Shown here one piece after another: positions 8,243-15,086 of a DNA stretch of 29,308 bases (positions are counted from its first letter, which is position 1; each line of letters opens with the position of its first letter). The stretch lies in assembly GCF_036311985.1 (NCBI RefSeq), contig NZ_JAZDCJ010000023.1, one strand, 5' to 3'. The notes under the pieces were generated by a model, which saw nothing but the letters and a program-made list of their open reading frames with translations, made no database searches and was not told the origin of the DNA. The position numbers and the translations under genes are program-made. Source of the stretch: JAZDCJ01 sp036311985 (GTDB taxonomy: Bacteria > Actinomycetota > Actinomycetes > Actinomycetales > Micrococcaceae).

Positions 8243-8248
8243 ATCGTA
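8243..8248 (-). promoter_or_regulatory. Candidate -10 box between trmI and arc
   Basis: The minus strand reads TACGAT here, in the 123-base gap between trmI and arc. A start near 8236 would give arc a leader of about 40 bases containing its ribosome site. The -35 position reads TAGGGG and is poor. Nearer trmI, the minus strand has a GCGCCGG/CCGGCGC hairpin that might attenuate read-through. Confidence 0.25.
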
Positions 8249-8317
8249 TCCATGCACCACGGCGGCCCCTAGGATCCTTCCCGCGCCGGCGTCATGGTCC
8301 GGCGCCCCGCAGCGGGC

Positions 8318-9430
8318 CTAGGCGTCGGCGCCGTCCCCGTCCGGCGCGGCATCGGCGTCCCCGTCGGCACCACGGCCGGCCAGGGATCCGCGCTGGACCA
8401 TCGACGCGGCGTCGCGGGCCGCGCGGCGCAGCCGCTTGTCGGACACGCCGCGTTCGCCGAGCCCGGCACCCGACCACGCCTCGTCGTCGTGCCCCTTGGT
8501 CCAGGCCTCGACGTCCTCGGCCGCGAACTCGGTGTTCTTCACCCGCTTCTGCCCGGGGATTCCCGCGGCTCCGTCGGCGAGCCGGCGGGCGGTCATCAGG
8601 AATCCCGTGTGCGCCACCATCCGGTGGTCCGGACGCACCGCGAGCCCGTCGAGGTGCCAGCCGCGCACCATGGATTCCCAGGCCTCCGGCTCCGTGAAGC
8701 GGCCGTCGGCCCGGATGGCCTCGGCCGTCCGGGACAACTGGGTCACCGTCGCGACGTAGTTCACCCAGACGCCGCCCGGGGCGAGCACCGTGGCGACGGC
8801 GTCGACGCACTCCCAGGGCGCGAGCATGTCCAGCACGACCCGGTCGACGCTGCCGGGGGCCTCGGTCTCGAGGACCTTGTCCTGGAAGTCTCCGATCGTG
8901 ATGTCCCAGGCCGGGTGCGGGCCGCCGAAGATCGTCTCGACGTTGCCGCGGGCCACGTCGGCGAACTCCTCGCGCCGCTCGAAGCTGTGCAGGCGCCCGG
9001 CGTCGCCGACGGCGCGCAGCAGGGAGATGGACAGCGCGCCCGAGCCGACGCCGGCCTCGACGACGCGGGCCCCGGGGAAGATGTCGCCCATCGTCACGAT
9101 CTGCGCGGCGTCCTTGGGGTAAACGACGGCGGCGCCGCGCGGCATCGAGAGGACGAAGTCCTTCAGGAGTGGGCGCAGGGCCTGGTAGCGGTGGCCCGTC
9201 GTGTTCTCGACCACAACGCCCTCGGGACGGCCGATGAGGTCGTCGTGCTCGAGGACGCCGCGGTGCGTGTGGAACGCGCCGCCGGGGGTCAGCGTGACGG
9301 TGTTGATCCGCCGCTTCTCGTCCGTGAGCTGGACGCGGTCGCCGGGCCGGAACGGTCCGCGCCGGCGGGCGGTGCCGTGGGGCTGCCCGGGCTCGGGCGC
9401 GGGCTGGGGATTCTGCGGTGCTTCGTTCAT
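8318..9430 (-). CDS. trmI: tRNA (adenine-58-N1)-methyltransferase TrmI
   Basis: TrmI makes m1A58 in the T-loop of tRNAs using S-adenosylmethionine. The protein has 370 residues. Residues about 26-70 match the N-terminal beta domain (GPFRPGDRVQLTD and the TPGGAFHTHRGVLEHDDLIG segment). The Rossmann methyltransferase fold follows with motif I VVEAGVGSGALS at 123-134, the acidic SFERREEFADVA strand, and VVLDMLAPWE, typical of TrmI. The C-terminal ~70 residues are charged, alanine-rich and probably disordered, making it longer than the ~280-residue mycobacterial enzyme. It sits directly upstream of arc, as in many actinobacteria, and 59 bases after the M50 protease gene. Confidence 0.94.
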   Translation of the reverse strand: MNEAPQNPQPAPEPGQPHGTARRRGPFRPGDRVQLTDEKRRINTVTLTPGGAFHTHRGVLEHDDLIGRPEGVVVENTTGHRYQALRPLLKDFVLSMPRGAAVVYPKDAAQIVTMGDIFPGARVVEAGVGSGALSISLLRAVGDAGRLHSFERREEFADVARGNVETIFGGPHPAWDITIGDFQDKVLETEAPGSVDRVVLDMLAPWECVDAVATVLAPGGVWVNYVATVTQLSRTAEAIRADGRFTEPEAWESMVRGWHLDGLAVRPDHRMVAHTGFLMTARRLADGAAGIPGQKRVKNTEFAAEDVEAWTKGHDDEAWSGAGLGERGVSDKRLRRAARDAASMVQRGSLAGRGADGDADAAPDGDGADA

Positions 9431-9489
9431 CGGGGGTCCTGTTCCGTGGGGTTCGTGGCGGGCATCCGGCGGCGCGTGCCCGGGGGTGG

Positions 9490-10614
9490 TCAGCGTCCGG
9501 TGACGGCCCGGACGACGGCGGACTGCACGAGCAGGCCGACGATGTCTCCGGCGTCGTCGAGGACGACGTACTCGCTGCCGTCGAGGGAGGCGAGGTGGGA
9601 GATGAGCTCCCGGCCCGCGGCGTCGCGGCGGACGAGGGCCCCGGGGGCGAGGGCCCGTGCGGCGGTGCCGGCCGGCGTCGTGCTGCGCAGGTGAGGCGGC
9701 ACCGACGCGAGCGAGGCGGCGTCGACGACGGCCTCCGGACGCCCGTCGGCGTCGACGAGGACGACGTGCCCTGGCCGGGCGGCGACGCGCTCGTCGACGT
9801 CCGCGACGCTCGCCCCGGCCTGGATCGCGCTCGCGGGCTCCATGAGGGCCACGGCGCTCACGCGCGGCAGGCGCTCGCGCATCCTGGCATCGCGGATCGC
9901 CTGGTTCGCGCCGGTCCAGAGGAAGCCGCCGACGAGCATGCAGATGATCGTGAACTGCAGGTCGAGCGCACGCCCCTCGACGATCGGCAGGACGACGAAG
10001 TAGGCGACGAGGCCCGCGACAATCAGCCGGCCGGCCCACCCGGCGGCCACGGTCCCGCGCTCCTGGGAGCCCGTCGCCCGCCAGACGGCGGACTCGACGA
10101 GTCGCCCGCCGTCGAGGGGAAGCCCCGGCAGCACGTTGAAGACGGCCACGAGGAAATTGGCCCAGACCAGGATGTACAGCAGCAGGCCGGCCACGCCGGT
10201 CGGGGCCGCGGCCTGCTGGACGGCATAGCCGAGGCCCGCGAGCACGAAGTTCGCGGCGGGCCCGGCGAGGGCCACGACGAGCGACTTCCCGGGCGTCGCG
10301 TGGAAGCTGCCGAACTGGGTGTGCCCGCCCCACAGCGTCAGGACGATCCGCGCCCCCGGCCAGCCGAAGGCCCGGGCGCTCAGGGCGTGGGCGAGCTCGT
10401 GGACGAGGATCGAGAGCAGCAGCAGGACGGCGTAGGCGAGCGCCACGGCGTAGGCCCCGGGGCCGATCCCGGGCAGCGCGCGGGCGACGTCGGGTGAGAA
10501 GACGACGACGATGAACGCCGCGATGAGGAACCAGGACCAGGCGAGGGAGACGGGCACGCCGAAGACGCGTCCGAGCGGGATGCCCTCGCGGCGTTCCGCG
10601 CCGGCCTGCGTCAC
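9490..10614 (-). CDS. Site-2 protease family (M50) membrane metalloprotease with CBS-like tail
   Basis: This 374-residue protein is an intramembrane zinc protease of the Rip3-like type. HELAH at residues 72-76 gives the zinc ligands and catalytic Glu73, and NVLPGLPLDGGR around 160-171 supplies the third ligand Asp168. Several hydrophobic segments lie between residues 25 and 235. Residues about 252-374 resemble a paired CBS domain (VVLVDADGRPEAVV and YVVLDDAGDIVGLL), which commonly senses adenosyl ligands. The GTG start overlaps the stop of the HAD gene by 4 bases (GTGA). Possible substrates are membrane-bound anti-sigma factors or other membrane proteins; none is encoded here. Confidence 0.9.
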   Translation of the reverse strand: MTQAGAERREGIPLGRVFGVPVSLAWSWFLIAAFIVVVFSPDVARALPGIGPGAYAVALAYAVLLLLSILVHELAHALSARAFGWPGARIVLTLWGGHTQFGSFHATPGKSLVVALAGPAANFVLAGLGYAVQQAAAPTGVAGLLLYILVWANFLVAVFNVLPGLPLDGGRLVESAVWRATGSQERGTVAAGWAGRLIVAGLVAYFVVLPIVEGRALDLQFTIICMLVGGFLWTGANQAIRDARMRERLPRVSAVALMEPASAIQAGASVADVDERVAARPGHVVLVDADGRPEAVVDAASLASVPPHLRSTTPAGTAARALAPGALVRRDAAGRELISHLASLDGSEYVVLDDAGDIVGLLVQSAVVRAVTGR

Positions 10615-11363
10615 GTGGCGGACCCCGCAGCCGTTCCCGGAGCGGCGCCCGCGGCGCGCGAGCGGACCAGCGCGTCCAGGTCGGCGGCCGTCCGGCCGGC
10701 CAGGGTCTCCCACACGGTCCATCCGCCGTCGGGCAGCGCGGTGATGTGGGGCACGGCGACGGTCGCGGCGCCGCTCGCGTGCGCGGAGGCGACGCCCGGG
10801 GCCGAGTCCTCGAGGGCGGCCATGCGGGCCGCGACGGGCCGGCCGGCCACGGCTTCGAGGAGCTCCATGGCACGCAGGTAGGGCTCGGGATCCGGCTTGC
10901 CGCGCTCGACCATGTCTCCCGTGACGACGACGGAGAAGGTGTCCTCGGGCAGGGCCGCGGCGACGATCCGGGCCAGCGGCCCCTCGGACATGGTCACGAG
11001 GGCGCACGGCACGCCGTGGCGCCGTAGGTCGGCGAGGAGCTCGCGGGCACCGGGGCGCCACGGGACGCGCTCGGTCACGGACTGCGCGACGGCGCCGGTC
11101 AGCTCGTCGATGATCTCCCGGATCCCCAGCCCGACGCCCGCTTCCTGCAGCATGCCGGCGCTCGTGGGCAGGGCCTGGCCGACGAGCCGGAGTCCGTCCT
11201 CGTGGCTCCAGCTTCCTCCGTGCGCCGCGACGAGGCGCTGTTCGGCCGCGATCCAGTAGGGCTCGGTGTCGACGATGGTGCCGTCCATGTCCCACAGGAC
11301 GGCTTGGAGTCCTGCGTCGTGGTCGAAGGCGTTCGGGATCCCGGCGGGGGCGTTGGAGGGCAT
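10611..11363 (-). CDS. HAD-superfamily hydrolase (phosphatase/phosphomutase-like)
   Basis: A 250-residue haloacid dehalogenase-like enzyme. Motif I is DMDGT with nucleophile Asp25 and acid Asp27, motif II is LVTMSEG near residue 133, motif III is the Lys in ERGKPDPEPY, and motif IV is ALEDSAPGV. A cap domain lies between residues about 35 and 110. The family dephosphorylates small phosphometabolites; the substrate cannot be told from sequence. It heads the long leftward unit and is followed with overlap by the M50 protease gene. Its ATG follows a TAGAAT -10 box after only 6 bases, so its mRNA is probably leaderless. Confidence 0.92.
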   Translation of the reverse strand: MPSNAPAGIPNAFDHDAGLQAVLWDMDGTIVDTEPYWIAAEQRLVAAHGGSWSHEDGLRLVGQALPTSAGMLQEAGVGLGIREIIDELTGAVAQSVTERVPWRPGARELLADLRRHGVPCALVTMSEGPLARIVAAALPEDTFSVVVTGDMVERGKPDPEPYLRAMELLEAVAGRPVAARMAALEDSAPGVASAHASGAATVAVPHITALPDGGWTVWETLAGRTAADLDALVRSRAAGAAPGTAAGSAT

Positions 11364-11369
11364 GCGGCA

Positions 11370-11375
11370 ATTCTA
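11370..11375 (-). promoter_or_regulatory. -10 box of a leaderless promoter for the HAD gene
   Basis: The minus strand reads TAGAAT, then TGCCGC, then the ATG at 11363. With the usual 6-7 base distance from -10 box to start site, transcription would begin at the A of the ATG. No consensus -35 is seen. This may be the promoter of the whole proteasome unit. Confidence 0.5.
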
Positions 11376-11410
11376 CCGGGGCGGGATGCCCCGCCCGTCC
11401 GGCGTGGCGT

Positions 11411-11416
11411 TAGGGT
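11411..11416 (+). promoter_or_regulatory. -10 box of a probable leaderless promoter for the PAC2-family gene
   Basis: TAGGGT is followed by GAGACC and then the GTG start at 11423. The 6-base spacing places the transcription start at the GTG. The purine-rich GGGTGAGA could instead act as a ribosome site if transcription starts further upstream. It lies back to back with the HAD promoter within 59 bases. Confidence 0.4.
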
Positions 11417-11422
11417 GAGACC

Positions 11423-12337
11423 GTGGCAGAGAATTTCAAGGAGCGCACATCGCTGACCGAGCTGGCGTCCTCGGCCCCCGGGTCGGACGACGCCGGACGG
11501 GGCGCGATCATGGTCGTCGCCTTCGAGGGCTGGAACGACGCCGGCGAGGCGGCCAGTGACGCCGTGCGGGCCCTGTGCCGGGCATGGGGCGCCAAGAAGA
11601 TCGCCCAGCTCGGGGAGGACGACTACTACGACTACCAGTTCTCCCGCCCGTCCGTCCGCCGCAACGCCGCCGGCAAGCGGGTCATCCACTGGCCCTCGAC
11701 GCGTTTCTACCGCGCGCCGATCCCGGGCGCGGACCTCGACGCGCTCATCGTGCGCGGGGTGGAGCCGACCTACCGGTGGCAGGCGTTCACGGCGGAGCTG
11801 CTGACCCTCGCGGAGGAGCAGAACGTGAGGGCCGTGGTCCTCGTCGGCGCGCTCCTGGCGGACGTCCCCCATTCGCGGCCCATCCCCGCGACGATGACCT
11901 CGGAGGACGCCGGGCTCCGTGAGGCGCTCGGGGCCGAGGCGGCGAGCTACGAGGGTCCGACGGGCATCCTGGGGGTCCTCGCCGAGACGGCCGACTCGGC
12001 GGGCCTGCCAACGGTGTCGATCTGGGCCGCGGTGCCCCACTACGTCGGGCAGTCCCCCTCGCCCAAGGCCACCCTGGCCCTGCTGCGCAAGCTCGAGGAC
12101 GTCCTGCGGATCCACGTCGAGGTCGAGTCCCTCGCGGAGGACGCGGAGGCCTGGGAGCGCGGCGTGGACGAGCTCGCCTCAGACGATCCGGAAATCGCGG
12201 CCTACGTGCAGCAGCTCGAGCAGGCCCAGGACGCCGCCGAGCTGCCCGAGGCGAGCGGCGAGTCGATCGCGCGCGAGTTCGAGCGCTACCTCAAGCGCCG
12301 GGGCAGCGACGGCCGCGAGGGTCCGTCCGTCGACTGA
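11423..12337 (+). CDS. PAC2-family protein (proteasome assembly chaperone-like)
   Basis: A 304-residue protein of the PAC2 (COG2047-like) family, named for the eukaryotic proteasome assembly chaperone 2. Visible family features are IMVVAFEGWNDAGEAASDAV near residues 29-48, YYDYQFSRPSVR, the DALIVRGVEPTYRW segment, and VPHYVGQSPSPKATLALL. The C-terminal ~70 residues are acidic and helical and contain ELPEASGESIAREFERYLKRRG. Actinobacterial members often lie near the proteasome locus (Rv2125 in M. tuberculosis), but a role in 20S assembly has not been shown there as far as I know. Divergent from the proteasome run; its stop is 7 bases from the convergent mshC stop. Confidence 0.9.
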   Translation: MAENFKERTSLTELASSAPGSDDAGRGAIMVVAFEGWNDAGEAASDAVRALCRAWGAKKIAQLGEDDYYDYQFSRPSVRRNAAGKRVIHWPSTRFYRAPIPGADLDALIVRGVEPTYRWQAFTAELLTLAEEQNVRAVVLVGALLADVPHSRPIPATMTSEDAGLREALGAEAASYEGPTGILGVLAETADSAGLPTVSIWAAVPHYVGQSPSPKATLALLRKLEDVLRIHVEVESLAEDAEAWERGVDELASDDPEIAAYVQQLEQAQDAAELPEASGESIAREFERYLKRRGSDGREGPSVD

Positions 12338-12344
12338 GCCCGCC

Positions 12345-13595
12345 TCAGTCCAGGCGGATCCCCAGCAGGGCGTCGACGGCGTCGCGCAGCGCGGCCGCAC
12401 CGGAGCCGTCCCCGGCGGGGGCGGCGGCGAACGCGTCGAGGACGTCGAGGGACGCAGGCGCGTCGAGGTCGTCGGCGAGGTGCGCACGCAGGCGGTGTAC
12501 GACGTCGGACGCCTCCCGGGTGCCCGCGGCCCGGGCCGAGGCGGACCAGTTTCGGACCCAGTCTCCCGCCCGTTCGGGTAAGGAATTGGTCTCCGAACAG
12601 TCGCTGCGGTAGTGCTGCGAGAGGATCGCGGCGCGGACGTGGCGCGGGTCGGCGCCGCGGGACCTGAGCACGGAGACGAGGACCAGGTTCCCCTTGGACT
12701 TGCTCATCTTCTCGCCGTCGAGTCCCACCATGCCCGTGTGGACGTAGTGCTCGGCGAGGGGGCGCCCGTCGGTGGCGCTCGCGTGGCCGGCCGAGTACTC
12801 GTGGTGGGGGAAGACCAGGTCGGATCCGCCGCCCTGGACGGTGAAGGGCGCGGGCAGGAAGCGGCGGGCGATGACGGAGCACTCGATGTGCCAGCCGGGC
12901 CGGCCGCGTCCGAGGCCGGCGCCGTCCCACGCGGGCTCGCCGTCGCGCTCGACGCGCCAGAGCAGCGGGTCGAGCGCGTCGCGCTTGCCGTCCCGTCCCG
13001 GGTCGCCGCCGCGCGCGGCGAAGTACTCCTCGCGCAGGCCGCGCGTGTAGCCGCTCACGGATCCCGGGGACCAGGCCCCGTTCGCCGCGGCCTGCGCGTC
13101 GAAGTACACGTCGCCGTCGGGCTCGCCCCCGCTGCCGGGGACGCGGTAGGCCAGTCCCGCGGCGAGCATCCGCTCGACGACCGGGACGATCCACTCGACC
13201 GACTCGACGGCGCCGACGTAGTGCCGGGGCGGCAGGACGGAGAGGGCCTCCATGTCGGTCCTGAACAGCTCGGTCTGCTCGGCGGCGAGTTCCCGCCAGT
13301 CGACCCCGGTCGCGGTCGCGCGCTCGAGGAGCGGGTCGTCGACGTCGGTCACGTTCTGGACGTAGTGGACGTCGATCCCCTCTGAGCGCCAGAAGCGGTG
13401 CAGCAGGTCGAACGCGACGTAGGTCGCGGCGTGTCCCAGGTGCGTGGCGTCGTAGGGCGTGATGCCGCAGACGTAGAGCCCGGCCTCGGCACCCTGGCGC
13501 GGCGTCTCGAGGGCGCCGGTCCGCGAGTCGTGGATCCGGAGGGTGTGCCCCGACGGCGCCAGCGCCGGCAGGTGGGGTGCCTTCCATGCGTGCAT
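12345..13595 (-). CDS. mshC: Cysteine:GlcN-Ins ligase MshC (mycothiol biosynthesis)
   Basis: MshC joins cysteine to 1D-myo-inosityl 2-amino-2-deoxy-alpha-D-glucopyranoside with ATP, the penultimate step to mycothiol. The protein has 416 residues and the cysteinyl-tRNA synthetase fold. YVCGITPYDATHLGHA (41-56) contains zinc ligand Cys43 and the HIGH-type motif HLGH. Cys239 (GWHIECS) and the VFPHHEYS histidines complete the zinc site, and KMSKS is at 296-300. The tRNA-binding C-terminus of CysS is missing, and YVCGITPYDATHLGHAATY is typical of MshC rather than CysS. The ATG at 13595 is chosen because AAAGGAG precedes it; a TTG five codons upstream overlaps that site. Confidence 0.95.
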   Translation of the reverse strand: MHAWKAPHLPALAPSGHTLRIHDSRTGALETPRQGAEAGLYVCGITPYDATHLGHAATYVAFDLLHRFWRSEGIDVHYVQNVTDVDDPLLERATATGVDWRELAAEQTELFRTDMEALSVLPPRHYVGAVESVEWIVPVVERMLAAGLAYRVPGSGGEPDGDVYFDAQAAANGAWSPGSVSGYTRGLREEYFAARGGDPGRDGKRDALDPLLWRVERDGEPAWDGAGLGRGRPGWHIECSVIARRFLPAPFTVQGGGSDLVFPHHEYSAGHASATDGRPLAEHYVHTGMVGLDGEKMSKSKGNLVLVSVLRSRGADPRHVRAAILSQHYRSDCSETNSLPERAGDWVRNWSASARAAGTREASDVVHRLRAHLADDLDAPASLDVLDAFAAAPAGDGSGAAALRDAVDALLGIRLD

Positions 13596-13640
13596 GGGGG
13601 CTCCTTTCAACGGTTTGGTGGGGCGGCCGCTGCCGCTTCC

Positions 13641-14474
13641 CTACGGCTGGATGACCTGGAGGCCGAGGAGGACGTAGAGCCCCAGGCCCAGGAGGACGCG
13701 GTACCAGACGAACAGGCGGTAGTTGTGCGTGGAGATGTACTTGAGCAGCCAGCCGACGATGATGTATCCGACGATGAACGCCACGCCGGTCGCCGCGAGC
13801 GTCTCGGGGATTCCGTAGGGGCCATTGGCCGCCTCGTCCGTGAGGGCCTTGTAGAGCTTGTAGAAGCCCGAGGCCATGACCGCGGGGATCGCCAGGAGGA
13901 AGGAGTACCTCGTGGCCGCCTCGCGGGTGTAGCCGAGCAGGAGGCCGCCGGTGATCGTTCCGCCGGAGCGGGAGACCCCGGGGATCAGGGCCATAGCCTG
14001 GGCCAGGCCGTAGAGGATGCCGTGCTTGTAGGTGAGCTGGTCGAGAGAGCGCTGCTGGCGGCCGAAGGTATCGGCGACGGCCAGGATCAAGCCGAACACG
14101 ATCAGCGTCGTCGCGACGATCCACAGGCTGCGGAACGTGGAGTCGATCTGCTCCTCGAAGAGCAGGCCGAGGACGGCGATCGGGATGCTGCCGAGGATGA
14201 TCAGCCACCCCATGCGGGCGTCGGGATCGTTGCGTGGGACCCGTCCGACGAGCGAAGCCGCCCAGGCCTTGATGATCCGGACGATGTCGCGCCAGAAGAA
14301 CACGATCACGGCCGCCTCGGTGCCCAGCTGCGTGATGGCCGTGAAGGTCGCCCCAGGGTCGGAGGCGTTGGGCAGGAGTTCCCCGACGATGCGCAAGTGG
14401 GCGCTGGAGGAAATGGGGAGGAATTCGGTGAGGCCCTGCACCAGGCCAAGGAAGAGAGCTTCGAACCAATTCAC
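13641..14474 (-). CDS. uppP: Undecaprenyl-diphosphate phosphatase UppP (BacA family)
   Basis: UppP regenerates undecaprenyl phosphate from the diphosphate so that lipid-linked cell-wall precursors can be made; it also underlies bacitracin tolerance. This 277-residue integral membrane protein carries the two family signatures, QGLTEFLPISSSAHL at 13-27 with catalytic Glu17, and PGVSRSGGT at 165-173. Six or more hydrophobic helices are visible. The start is a GTG preceded by TAGTGT and 7 bases, so a leaderless mRNA is possible. It is followed 45 bases later by mshC; the same pair occurs close together in M. tuberculosis (Rv2136c and Rv2130c). Confidence 0.96.
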   Translation of the reverse strand: MNWFEALFLGLVQGLTEFLPISSSAHLRIVGELLPNASDPGATFTAITQLGTEAAVIVFFWRDIVRIIKAWAASLVGRVPRNDPDARMGWLIILGSIPIAVLGLLFEEQIDSTFRSLWIVATTLIVFGLILAVADTFGRQQRSLDQLTYKHGILYGLAQAMALIPGVSRSGGTITGGLLLGYTREAATRYSFLLAIPAVMASGFYKLYKALTDEAANGPYGIPETLAATGVAFIVGYIIVGWLLKYISTHNYRLFVWYRVLLGLGLYVLLGLQVIQP

Positions 14475-14481
14475 AGGTGAG

Positions 14482-14487
14482 ACACTA
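14482..14487 (-). promoter_or_regulatory. -10 box of a probable leaderless promoter for uppP
   Basis: The minus strand reads TAGTGT, then CTCACCT (7 bases), then the GTG start of uppP. No ribosome binding site is present upstream of this GTG, which supports leaderless translation. The -35 region is poor. Confidence 0.4.
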
Positions 14488-14532
14488 CTTCACCCGCCGC
14501 CACGGCACCGATTCCAGCAGCCGTGAGCCATG

Positions 14533-14787
14533 TCATGCCCGGAGGTCGTCCAGCTCCCCGGCGTCGCCGTCGGCCGACTCCTCGTCGTCCTCGTAGAGGT
14601 CGAGCGGCGTGACCTCGCCGTACGCGTCGTAGAGCGCGTCCTCGTAGCCCTCGAAGGCGTCGGCGATGGAGAAGAAGGCCGCCTCGACGGCGGGGTCCGC
14701 TTCCCCGCGCCGCGAAGACACGGCCGAGAGGTGCTCCTCCAGGGCGGCGACGAGGGCCTGCAGCGCTACGCGCGGATCCGTGCTCAT
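14533..14787 (-). CDS. Small acidic conserved actinobacterial protein, function unknown
   Basis: An 84-residue protein that I do not assign to a characterised family, although similar small proteins occur next to DUF5703 genes in Micrococcaceae. Residues 1-50 are probably helical (ALQALVAALEEHLSAVSSRRG, AVEAAFFSIADAFEGYEDALYDAYGE). The C-terminal third is strongly acidic (LYEDDEESADGD, ending ELDDLRA). It has no signal peptide or membrane segment. The coding strand has the regional third-base G/C bias, supporting a real gene. It starts at an ATG 7 bases after a TAACGT box, lies 58 bases upstream of uppP, and is divergent from the DUF5703 gene. Confidence 0.75.
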   Translation of the reverse strand: MSTDPRVALQALVAALEEHLSAVSSRRGEADPAVEAAFFSIADAFEGYEDALYDAYGEVTPLDLYEDDEESADGDAGELDDLRA

Positions 14788-14794
14788 GGACTAG

Positions 14795-14800
14795 ACGTTA
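14795..14800 (-). promoter_or_regulatory. -10 box of a probable leaderless promoter for the small acidic protein
   Basis: The minus strand reads TAACGT, then CTAGTCC (7 bases), then ATG at 14787. No Shine-Dalgarno-like sequence lies before the ATG. Confidence 0.45.
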
Positions 14801-14828
14801 CCCGCAAACCCTGCACAATGGACAGGAC

Positions 14829-15068
14829 ATGAGGAAACTTCCGACGCCGACCGCCCAGCTCGTACGCGACCCCCGGGAACCGTTCGAGTACCTCGTCGTG
14901 ACCGTGCAGCCGGGCCAGTCCCTCTCCGACGCCCGCCAGTCGCTCGTGGACTACGCCGAGTACGGCAAGTGGGAGCTCAAGCGCAGCAGCAGCTACTTCG
15001 GTGGGATGCGGCGCTTCTGGCTGCGCCGGAAGGTCATGCGCGTCGAGCGGACGCTGCCCCCGGCCTGA
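14829..15068 (+). CDS. DUF5703 family protein
   Basis: A 79-residue basic protein matching the actinobacterial DUF5703 pattern: an EYLVVTVQPGQSLSDARQSLVDYAEYGKWEL core followed by a Ser-Ser-Ser-Tyr-Phe-Gly-Gly-Met-Arg-Arg-Phe-Trp-Leu-Arg-Arg-Lys stretch. The final strand and Arg/Lys-rich end suggest a small alpha/beta fold that could bind nucleic acid or acidic partners, but this is inference and no function is established. GGACAGGAC before the ATG can act as ribosome site. It is divergent from the small acidic protein with only 41 bases between, and its stop is 18 bases from the convergent dehydrogenase stop. Confidence 0.8.
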   Translation: MRKLPTPTAQLVRDPREPFEYLVVTVQPGQSLSDARQSLVDYAEYGKWELKRSSSYFGGMRRFWLRRKVMRVERTLPPA

Positions 15069-15086
15069 GCGCCCGCGGCTCCCCGC

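Noticed and set aside
8195..8260. The GTG at 8260 as start of arc
   Set aside because: It would add 22 residues with no good ribosome site and would upset the usual short segment before the coiled coil; ATG 8194 has AAGGAAG in front.
6368..8272. A 634-residue open frame on the plus strand opposite arc
   Set aside because: It is a mirror frame of the well-supported Arc gene, without ribosome site or domain signature.
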